A DNA stretch of 36,498 bases from Deltaproteobacteria bacterium (lineage in GTDB: Bacteria; Desulfobacterota; Desulfuromonadia; Geobacterales; Pseudopelobacteraceae): NCBI GenBank assembly GCA_016219145.1, contig JACRCG010000188.1:1-36498 (forward strand). Direction: 5' to 3'. The first letter of the stretch is position 1. Each line of letters begins with the position of its first letter. Positions 22,491-29,905 of this stretch are shown here, one piece after another. A program made the position numbers and the translations under genes. The notes under the pieces were generated by a model that was not told the origin of the DNA, did no database searches, and saw only the letters and a program-made list of their open reading frames with translations.

Positions 22491-23432
22491 TCAGAGCGAC
22501 TTTTTCAGCAGCCTGCCAAGCTCTCCGACAAACCCGCGCCGGAACAGCAGCACGCAGACGACAAACGTAACACCGATAATGACCGTTATCCAGGAGCCGA
22601 CCGAACTCAGTTCAGACTGGAGTGTCACCACGGTAAATGCCCCTGCCAGCGGGCCCAGCACCGTACCTACCCCGCCCAGCAGGGTCATCAGTACGACCTC
22701 TCCCGAACTGTGCCAGCTGACATCCGTCAGCGATGCCAGCTGGAAAACCAGTGACTTCAGTGATCCGGCCATTCCGGAGAGCGCCGCAGAGATCACGAAA
22801 GCCATCAGCTTGAAGCGGTCTACATTGTATCCCAGTGAAACGGCGCGCGGTTCATTCTCTCTGATCGCCTTCAGCACCTGTCCAAAGGGGGAATTGATGG
22901 CCCGGTGGATCATCCAGAAGCCCAGGCAGAACATGATGAAAACAAAGTAATACAGGTTGAGCGGCAGCGGACTCGTCCCGACTGTGAAGGTCTGGTTCAG
23001 ATCGATCAGCCCGAAAAGATTGCCGCGCGGAATGCCTTGCAGCCCGTCCTCGCCACCGGTAAAGGGGGCCTTGAGCGCCACAAAGTATACTATCTGGGCC
23101 AGAGCCAGAGTAACCATGGCAAAGTAGATCCCCTGGCGCCGGATGGCCAGGCTGCCGACGACATAGCCCAGCAGGGCGGCGAAGAGCGTGCCTCCCAGAA
23201 CTCCCAATTCAGGTGTGAGTCCGCTGACCTTGACCAGATGCCCGGTGATATATGAGGCGCCCCCGAAAAAGGCGGCGTGCCCGAAAGAGAGCAGTCCGGT
23301 GTAACCGAGCAACAGATTGAAAGCGCAGGCAAACAGCGCGAAGCAGAGCAGCTTCATCATGAAGATCGGGTAAACGATAAAAGGCGCCAGCAGGCCGAGA
23401 ATTATCAGGACGATCCAGACGGTCTTGTTCAT
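22491..23432 (-). CDS. livM: Branched-chain amino acid-type ABC transporter permease LivM
   Basis: LLGYTGLLSFGHAAFFGGASYITGHL; multiple TM helices; LLGGVGTVLGPLAGA. Confidence 0.92.
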   Translation of the reverse strand: MNKTVWIVLIILGLLAPFIVYPIFMMKLLCFALFACAFNLLLGYTGLLSFGHAAFFGGASYITGHLVKVSGLTPELGVLGGTLFAALLGYVVGSLAIRRQGIYFAMVTLALAQIVYFVALKAPFTGGEDGLQGIPRGNLFGLIDLNQTFTVGTSPLPLNLYYFVFIMFCLGFWMIHRAINSPFGQVLKAIRENEPRAVSLGYNVDRFKLMAFVISAALSGMAGSLKSLVFQLASLTDVSWHSSGEVVLMTLLGGVGTVLGPLAGAFTVVTLQSELSSVGSWITVIIGVTFVVCVLLFRRGFVGELGRLLKKSL

Positions 23433-24338
23433 TTACGACTCCCTGCCGAACAGGCCGGCCGGCTTTACAAGCAGCACGATGACCATGATCAGAAAAATTA
23501 CCGTACTGGAAGCCGGCGCGTAAACCACCTTGGTGAACCCCTCCACCATTCCGAGCAGCAAACCGGTGACAATCGACCCCATGATCGAGCCCATACCCCC
23601 GATGACCACTACGGCAAACACCACAATAATCATCTCGGCCCCCATGACCGGACTGACCGAGTAGATCGGCGCGGCCAGTACACCGGCAAAGGCTGCCAGG
23701 GCTACGCCATAGCCGTAGGTCAGAGTAATCATCAGCGGGACATTAACGCCGAAGGCCTTCACCAGCTCCGGGTTTTCGGTGCCGGCCCGCAAGTATGAGC
23801 CAAGTTTTGTCCTCTCAATCACAAACCAGGTACCGAAACAGACTACCAGAGAAACGGCGATCGCCCAAAGCCGGTATTTCGGAAACATCATGAAGCCCAG
23901 ATTGACCGCGCCGTTCAATATTTCCGGCTTGGCCTCGTAAGGATCGCCGGAGACGTTAAAATAATTGGTGAAGACCCCTTGAATGATCAGAGCCAGGCCG
24001 AAGGTAAGCAGCAGGCCGTACAAGTGGTCAAACTTGTACAATCTGCTCAGCATTGTTTTCTCGATTACTATGCCGATTGCTCCAACCACCAGCGGCGCTA
24101 CTATCAGGGCGGCCCAGTAATTGAGATGGAAATCCGGCATGCCGATCAGAACTCCCAGCTTGGTGTAGCCCAGGAGCGCCACGTAGGCTCCCAGCATATA
24201 CAGTGCTCCGTGGGCAAAGTTGACAATGTTCAGCAGGCCGAAAATCACCGCCAGACCAAGACTCAAGATGGCGTAAAAAACGCCGTTGTTGAGACCCAGC
24301 ATGACCTGCGACATAACCGTCTGAAAGGATATTTCCAT
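23433..24338 (-). CDS. livH: Branched-chain amino acid-type ABC transporter permease LivH
   Basis: LGLNNGVFYAILSLGLAVIFGLLNIVNFAHGALYMLGAY; GGMGSIMGSIVTG. Confidence 0.93.
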   Translation of the reverse strand: MEISFQTVMSQVMLGLNNGVFYAILSLGLAVIFGLLNIVNFAHGALYMLGAYVALLGYTKLGVLIGMPDFHLNYWAALIVAPLVVGAIGIVIEKTMLSRLYKFDHLYGLLLTFGLALIIQGVFTNYFNVSGDPYEAKPEILNGAVNLGFMMFPKYRLWAIAVSLVVCFGTWFVIERTKLGSYLRAGTENPELVKAFGVNVPLMITLTYGYGVALAAFAGVLAAPIYSVSPVMGAEMIIVVFAVVVIGGMGSIMGSIVTGLLLGMVEGFTKVVYAPASSTVIFLIMVIVLLVKPAGLFGRES

Positions 24339-24372
24339 GACCAGCTCCTTCGTTTGCCTCTGTTAAAATTCC

Positions 24373-24434
24373 GTAGGGGCGATCCTTGTGATCGCCCCTT
24401 GTCGGATGTGGGCGAATACAAGATTCGCCCCTAC
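24373..24434. repeat. REP-like paired-hairpin intergenic element between livK and livH
   Basis: GTAGGGGCGATCCTTGTGATCGCCCC...GGGCGAATACAAGATTCGCCCCTAC; two hairpins in inverted orientation. Confidence 0.93.
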
Positions 24435-25648
24435 TTCTTAACCAATTCGCAGGTGCTTTCGGATAGAGGCATGAAGGCATCGGCGGCCGGAACTGTCTTG
24501 ACTATCTTGAGCAGATCCCACTCACCCTTTGATTCGGCAGGTTTCTTGACTTCCATCAGGTACATGTCGTGTACCATGCGCCCGTCAGCTCTGATCTTGC
24601 CGTTTACTGCAAAGAAATCGCTGATATTCATGGATTTGAGCTTCGCCATGACCGCGTCGGAATCGTCGCTGCCGGCAGCCTTGATGGCTTTCAGGTAATT
24701 CATTGTGGCTGAATAGGCGCCGGCCTGATCCATGGTCGGCATGGCTTTGTGGATGGCGTAGTAACGGTTGGAGAAATCGCGGGTCGCCTTGTCACGATCC
24801 CAGTAGAAGCCGGATGTATACTGCATTCCCTGCGCTACGTTCAGGCCGAGACTCTTTATGTCGGTATCAAATATCAACAGGCCGACCAGTTTCTGGCCTT
24901 TCTTGTCGATGCCGAACTCTCTGGCCTGTTTTATGGCGTTGATGGTGTTGTCGCCCGCATTGGCCAGGCCTATTATCTGGGCTCCGGATGACTGGGCCTG
25001 AAGCAGGTACGATGAAAAATCGGTGGTGGCGAGAGGGTGACGTACCGATCCGAGTATTTTCCCGCCCAGCTTGGTTACAAATTTAGAAGTATTCCCCTCC
25101 AGAGAGTGGCCGAAGGCGTAGTCCGCAGTCATGAAGTACCAGCTCTTGCCGCCGCTGGGGACAACAGCTTCCGCTGTAACCTTACCCAGGGCGTAGGTGT
25201 CATAGACATAGTGGATACCATAAGGAGTGCAGGCCTTGTTGGTCAGGTCAGTACTGGCAGCGCCGGTGTTCATGGTGATTTTCTTCTTTTCTCCGGCCAG
25301 TTTCTGAACTGCCAGGGCGCAGCCGGAATTCAGCAGGCCGGTGATCATATCCACTTTTTCATTGTCAAACCACTCTCTGGCCTTGGCCGAGGCGATGTCG
25401 GCCTTGTTCTGATGGTCGGCGCCAATAACCTGGATCGGTTTGCCGAGCACCTTGCCGCCGAAATCCTTGACAGCCATCTCGACAGCGACCTGAGTCCCTT
25501 TGCCACCCAGGGCGGAATATGGCCCCGACATGTCGGTCAACACCCCGATTTTTACTACATTGTCAGAAATACCGGCCGCGATGGCCAATGTGCCTGACAG
25601 TATTACAACTGCCGCTGATGCAACCACTTGAAGCAGAACTTTTTTCAT
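24431..25648 (-). CDS. livK: ABC transporter periplasmic substrate-binding protein, LivK-type (type I PBP)
   Basis: Signal peptide MKKVLLQVVASAAVVILSGTLAIA; IGVLTDMSGPYSALGGKGTQVAVEMAVKDFGGKVLGKPIQVIGADHQNKAD. Confidence 0.9.
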   Translation of the reverse strand: MKKVLLQVVASAAVVILSGTLAIAAGISDNVVKIGVLTDMSGPYSALGGKGTQVAVEMAVKDFGGKVLGKPIQVIGADHQNKADIASAKAREWFDNEKVDMITGLLNSGCALAVQKLAGEKKKITMNTGAASTDLTNKACTPYGIHYVYDTYALGKVTAEAVVPSGGKSWYFMTADYAFGHSLEGNTSKFVTKLGGKILGSVRHPLATTDFSSYLLQAQSSGAQIIGLANAGDNTINAIKQAREFGIDKKGQKLVGLLIFDTDIKSLGLNVAQGMQYTSGFYWDRDKATRDFSNRYYAIHKAMPTMDQAGAYSATMNYLKAIKAAGSDDSDAVMAKLKSMNISDFFAVNGKIRADGRMVHDMYLMEVKKPAESKGEWDLLKIVKTVPAADAFMPLSESTCELVKK

Positions 25649-25674
25649 GCTGTTCCCCTTTCTGTTTACCCAGA

Positions 25675-26391
25675 CTATACGCCAAGGTATCGGTTAAGTT
25701 TCTCCATGCTGGAGCCAAGCTCATCTCTGGTTATCATTTCCGCGATGGCACCGTGATCGATGACATAATGGCGGTCGGCCAGGTTGGCGGCGAAATGAAA
25801 ATTCTGCTCCACCAGAATTATTGTAAGTCCCTTCTCCTTCAGCTGTCCGATTACCCGTCTCAGTGTCTGAACAATTACCGGCGCCAGCCCCTCGGTAATT
25901 TCATCCAGCAGCAGCAGCCGTGCTCCGGTTCGCAGAATCCGCGCCATGGCCAGCATCTGCTGCTCGCCGCCCGACAGACGGGTCCCCATGCTGTTTTTCC
26001 GCTCCAGCAGATTGGGAAACATGTCGTAGATTTCGGGAAGTGTCATGCCGCCGCTTTTTACAACCGGCGGCAGCAACAGGTTTTCCTCGACCGTAAGGCT
26101 GGAAAAAATGCCGCGTTCTTCCGGACAGTATCCGATTCCCAGATGGGCGATCCTGTGGGTCGGCATCCTGACCGTTTCCACTCCGTTGATCATGATTGAG
26201 CCGCTGCGGCGGCCGACCAGCCCGATGATTGATTTCAGGATTGTGGTCCGGCCGGCTCCGTTTCTTCCCAGCAAGGTGACCACCTCACCGACTCCGACCT
26301 TCAGGTCGATGCCGTGCAGGATGTGGGATTCTCCGTAAAAAGCATGCAGGTCAGTTATCCGCAGCATCTCGTTATGTACAGATTCAGTCAT
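25675..26391 (-). CDS. livF: ABC transporter ATP-binding protein LivF, with Walker A Lys replaced by Arg
   Basis: LLGRNGAGRTTILKSIIGL; LSGGEQQMLAMARIL; LLLLDEITEGLAP. ATG 26391 overlaps the livG stop and has GGGGAG upstream. Confidence 0.92.
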   Translation of the reverse strand: MTESVHNEMLRITDLHAFYGESHILHGIDLKVGVGEVVTLLGRNGAGRTTILKSIIGLVGRRSGSIMINGVETVRMPTHRIAHLGIGYCPEERGIFSSLTVEENLLLPPVVKSGGMTLPEIYDMFPNLLERKNSMGTRLSGGEQQMLAMARILRTGARLLLLDEITEGLAPVIVQTLRRVIGQLKEKGLTIILVEQNFHFAANLADRHYVIDHGAIAEMITRDELGSSMEKLNRYLGV

Positions 26392-27136
26392 GAGCACTCC
26401 CCATATACGCTTCCAGCACCTGCGGATTCTGTGAAACCTCTGCGTAGGGCCCTTCCGTAAGAATAGCGCCGCGCTGCAAAACCGTTATCCGGTCCGCCAG
26501 AGTTGCGACGACCTTCAAATTATGCTCAACCATCAAGATGGTTCGATTGGCGGAGACTTTCTTGACCAGCGCCGTTATTTTGTCAACATCCTCAACTCCC
26601 ATACCCTGAGTCGGCTCATCCAGAAGCATCAGCTCCGGGTCCAAAGCCAGCGTCGTGGCTATTTCCAGGGCGCGTTTGCGTCCATAGGCCAGCTCGCCGG
26701 TGATCTGGTCGGCATACTCCGCCAGGCCGACTGATTCAAGCAGTTCCATGGCCTGACCGTCCAGTTGTTGCAGGATTTTATCCGACTTCCAGAAGTGGTA
26801 GGAGACACCCAGTTTGCGCTGCAATGCCAGGCGGACATTCTCGCGCGGTGTCAGGTTTGGAAAAACGGCCGATATCTGGAATGAGCGGATCACGCCGCGC
26901 AGTGCGATGTCGGCCGGCTTCTCTCCGGTAATATCGGTGCCGTTGAAGTGAATTGTCCCTTTGGTGGGCGTCAGAAATTTTGTCAACAGGTTGAAAACGG
27001 TGGTTTTTCCGGCTCCATTCGGCCCGATCAGGGCATGGATATGGCCGCGCTCTATTTTCAGATTAACGGCTGACACCGCTGTAAAGCCCTTGAAATCTTT
27101 AGTGAGATCGTTTGTTTCCAGAATATGATCTGACAT
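26384..27136 (-). CDS. livG: ABC transporter ATP-binding protein LivG
   Basis: LIGPNGAGKTTVFNLLTKFLTPTKG; ELAYGRKRALEIATTLAL; LMLLDEPTQGM. Confidence 0.93.
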   Translation of the reverse strand: MSDHILETNDLTKDFKGFTAVSAVNLKIERGHIHALIGPNGAGKTTVFNLLTKFLTPTKGTIHFNGTDITGEKPADIALRGVIRSFQISAVFPNLTPRENVRLALQRKLGVSYHFWKSDKILQQLDGQAMELLESVGLAEYADQITGELAYGRKRALEIATTLALDPELMLLDEPTQGMGVEDVDKITALVKKVSANRTILMVEHNLKVVATLADRITVLQRGAILTEGPYAEVSQNPQVLEAYMGSAHD

Positions 27137-27203
27137 TTTTGTCCGCTCCTGGCAGGGAAAAACTTATCGACACGTGCATCAAATAAACCTTAAAACGGCT
27201 GTT

Positions 27204-27324
27204 ATCACACAAAGCTCACCAAGATAATCAGGAGATTATCAAAGCGAATAATAGAACCCTGCGGGTAACGGCTTAAACCCACATAAGCTTCTGATTTCTT
27301 TGTGTTCTTTGTGCCTTTGTGAGA
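27204..27324. repeat. Degenerate inverted element in the livG leader (ACACAAAG/CACAAAG-type units)
   Basis: TCACACAAAGCTCACCAAGATAATCAG on the plus strand versus TCACAAAGGCACAAAGAACACAAAGAAATCAG on the minus strand. Confidence 0.5.
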
Positions 27325-27366
27325 GCCAACTGCTTTTTCAGGATAAAACATGTTTTTGTTGTAGTA

Positions 27367-27381
27367 GCAATTCCAGTGCCA
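27367..27381 (-). promoter_or_regulatory. Sigma-54 (-24/-12) promoter upstream of livG
   Basis: Minus strand TGGCACT-GGAA-TTGC versus consensus TGGCACG-N4-TTGC (one mismatch). Confidence 0.8.
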
Positions 27382-27487
27382 TACCTGCTGAATGCAAGTT
27401 CGTATTCTGCTAACCTCTCGTTTAATAAGATTAAATTGCTACAGACAATTGCAAAACAGGGTAATGGAATAGGTGTGCTGACAGGGC

Positions 27488-27509
27488 ATATTCCAGGATA
27501 TTGGAATAT
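27488..27509. promoter_or_regulatory. Upstream activator site 1
   Basis: ATATTCCA-GGATAT-TGGAATAT, perfect 8-nt arms. Confidence 0.7.
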
Positions 27510-27604
27510 ATTGCTGGTTGTGTCAGATGTAATGTTATGGGGCCAAAGAAAGCGCTGAAATATAACATATTGAACGAACGTGCTATTTTGGTATCAGCGA
27601 GGGC

Positions 27605-27626
27605 GTATTCCAAAATATGGGAATAT
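27605..27626. promoter_or_regulatory. Upstream activator site 2
   Basis: GTATTCCA-AAATAT-GGGAATAT, same ATTCCA-N6-TGGAAT architecture with one mismatch in the core. Confidence 0.65.
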
Positions 27627-27644
27627 ATTCCAGAATTGTGGAAG
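27627..27644. promoter_or_regulatory. Upstream activator site 3
   Basis: ATTCCA-GAATTG-TGGAAG, same architecture, centre 20 nt from site 2. Confidence 0.65.
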
Positions 27645-27650
27645 ACCTGG

Positions 27651-29078
27651 TTACTTGCCGATATCGTACTGGCCCGCCTTGGCGTACAGCGATGACTTGC
27701 TGATTCCCAGTCTGGCGGCGGCAGCCTGTTTATCCCCTTTTTCCTCGCGGATTGCGGAACGGATCGCCTCTTCTTCGGCCAGCTGGGTGATGTACTTCAG
27801 GCTGCGGCAAATATCGGGTGACGACGTACCGACTCCCTTGACCAGCGCAAAGGGGAGGTCCCGTTTTGTAATCGTATTGCCGGTTTTGACATACAGGGCC
27901 TGTTCGAGCACGTTACGAAGCTCTCTTACATTGCCGGGCCAGCCGTAGCTTTTGAGTATTTCGGCCGCATCCGGCTCAACCCCGTCCACCGGAATGCCGG
28001 TCTCTTTTTCCAGCTGCCTGAGGTGAAAACGGATCAGAAGCAAAATATCGTCCGGACGGTTGCGCAGCGGCGGAATATCCAGCATGACCACGTTAAGCCG
28101 GTAATACAGATCATGGCGGAACATCCCCTGTTTTGCCAGCGTTTCAAGATCGCGATTGGAGGCGGCGATGATGCGCACATCGACAAGCTCGGGCTGTTCC
28201 GCGCCGACCGGCTCGATCTCCTTTTCCTGCAAAACCCTCAAGAGTTTGACCTGCATGGTCAGCGGCAGTTCGCTGATCTCGTCCAGAAAGATCGTTCCTC
28301 CGTCAGCCAGCGCGAACTTCCCTTTTTTCCCTTTTTTCAGCGCGCCGGTAAAGGAGCCCTCCCGATAGCCGAACAGTTCCGATTCGAAGAGGGTTTCCGG
28401 TATTGCCGCGCAGTTGACCTTGATAAACGGCCCAAGCGCCCGGTGGCTGGCGTTGTGAATGGCATGAGCAAAAAGTTCCTTGCCGGTTCCGCTCTCTCCT
28501 TTCAGCAGCACGGTGGTGGTACTCATCGCCACCTTGCGGCCCAGCTCCTTGACCCACTCCAGCTCTTTGCTGATTCCGACTATGTGGTCGAATGAGTATT
28601 TGGCGCTCAGGTGATTGCTGAGCTCTCTTTTGTAAAATTCGAGTTCGGTTTTCAGTTTTTTGAAGTTTTCGGTGAAGGTAAACAGATCCTCAATATTCTG
28701 GAACATGATCTTGCCGACCACCGCCACAACTTTCCCGTTTTCGAAGATCGGAATCCGGCTGCAGATCATCTCGTGCCCGCCGATCTTCTGCAGCTGGGCG
28801 ATCTCGGCCACCCCGCTTTTGGCCACCAGGTGCATGCGGGTGTTCTGGATCACTTCGGTGACATGCCTGCCGACCAGCTTGTCGATAGTCGTATCAAGGA
28901 AACGGGCATACGCTTCATTGATCTTCAGGATATAACCTTCGGCGTCGGTGATAAGCAGCCCTTCGTAGGCGTGCCCCAAGGCCTCCTCCAGCATGGTCTG
29001 CCCTTTTTCGGCCAGCACGGCGCGCTTTTTGAGCGCCAGCAGCAGGTTATGAACCCAGCCCTGTCTGTGTATGATCAT
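27651..29078 (-). CDS. PAS-domain sigma-54-dependent transcriptional activator (enhancer-binding protein)
   Basis: PAS segment YEGLLITDAEGYILKINEAYARFLDTT; GESGTGKELFAHAIH; GSFTGA; C-terminal HTH DKQAAAARLGISKSSLYAKAGQYDIGK. ATG 29078 after GGAGAC. Confidence 0.93.
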   Translation of the reverse strand: MIIHRQGWVHNLLLALKKRAVLAEKGQTMLEEALGHAYEGLLITDAEGYILKINEAYARFLDTTIDKLVGRHVTEVIQNTRMHLVAKSGVAEIAQLQKIGGHEMICSRIPIFENGKVVAVVGKIMFQNIEDLFTFTENFKKLKTELEFYKRELSNHLSAKYSFDHIVGISKELEWVKELGRKVAMSTTTVLLKGESGTGKELFAHAIHNASHRALGPFIKVNCAAIPETLFESELFGYREGSFTGALKKGKKGKFALADGGTIFLDEISELPLTMQVKLLRVLQEKEIEPVGAEQPELVDVRIIAASNRDLETLAKQGMFRHDLYYRLNVVMLDIPPLRNRPDDILLLIRFHLRQLEKETGIPVDGVEPDAAEILKSYGWPGNVRELRNVLEQALYVKTGNTITKRDLPFALVKGVGTSSPDICRSLKYITQLAEEEAIRSAIREEKGDKQAAAARLGISKSSLYAKAGQYDIGK

Positions 29079-29097
29079 GGTTGTCTCCGGAAACTGA

Positions 29098-29847
29098 TCA
29101 TGCCTCGCCTGCCTCAAACAGCACATTCCGTTTTAATCCGGAGCGATGCAGGACATATTTGAACACAGTGGCAAGCACTCCCAAACCATACTGTACACTT
29201 GGCCAGAAGCTGATCGAAGATGCCTCGGGGAAATACTTTGTGGGACAACTGATCTCGCCGATTCGGAAGCCAAAGGCAACTGTCTGCACCAGCATCTCAT
29301 TATCAAAGACAAAATTGTCGGAGTTCGTTTGCAGCGGTAATGTCTCAAGCACCTTACGGCTGAAGGCGCGGTAACCGGTGTGATATTCAGAGAGCTTGGC
29401 ACCCAGGAACAGGTTTTCAAAAGCGGTCAGGAAACGGTTGGCAACGTATTTATAGCGCGGCATTCCGCCTTTCAGCGCACCGCCACCCAGTATGCGGGAG
29501 CCGAGAACGACGTCATAATGACCGGAGGTGATCATGCAGGCCATGGCGGTCACAAGTCGCGGTGAATACTGGTAATCAGGATGAACCATGACGATTATGT
29601 CGGCTCCCAGTTCCAGCGCCGCCCGGTAACAGGTTTTCTGGTTGGCGCCATAGCCGCCGTTGACCGGATGGATAATGGTCCTGATACCAAGCTCTTCCGC
29701 CACTCGGGCCGTGTTGTCGCTGGAAGCGTCATCAACCAGCAAGACCGCATCGACATACTCATGCGGAAGCTCCGCATAGGTCTGACGCAGAGTTTTTTCG
29801 GCATTGTACGCCGGCATGACGACAACCAGTTTTTGTCCTGATATCAT
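29098..29847 (-). CDS. Family 2 glycosyltransferase (dolichyl-phosphate mannosyltransferase-like)
   Basis: [45 protein letters not shown]. Confidence 0.88.
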   Translation of the reverse strand: MISGQKLVVVMPAYNAEKTLRQTYAELPHEYVDAVLLVDDASSDNTARVAEELGIRTIIHPVNGGYGANQKTCYRAALELGADIIVMVHPDYQYSPRLVTAMACMITSGHYDVVLGSRILGGGALKGGMPRYKYVANRFLTAFENLFLGAKLSEYHTGYRAFSRKVLETLPLQTNSDNFVFDNEMLVQTVAFGFRIGEISCPTKYFPEASSISFWPSVQYGLGVLATVFKYVLHRSGLKRNVLFEAGEA

Positions 29848-29905
29848 TCAACCCCCGGAAAAAGTATTATCGCATCTGATCTTGCAACTCTTTGGCTGCA
29901 CTCTC

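Noticed and set aside
24361-24440. Intrinsic terminator between livK and livH
   Set aside because: Hairpins are strong but no U-tract follows on the coding strand; better described as a REP-like element.
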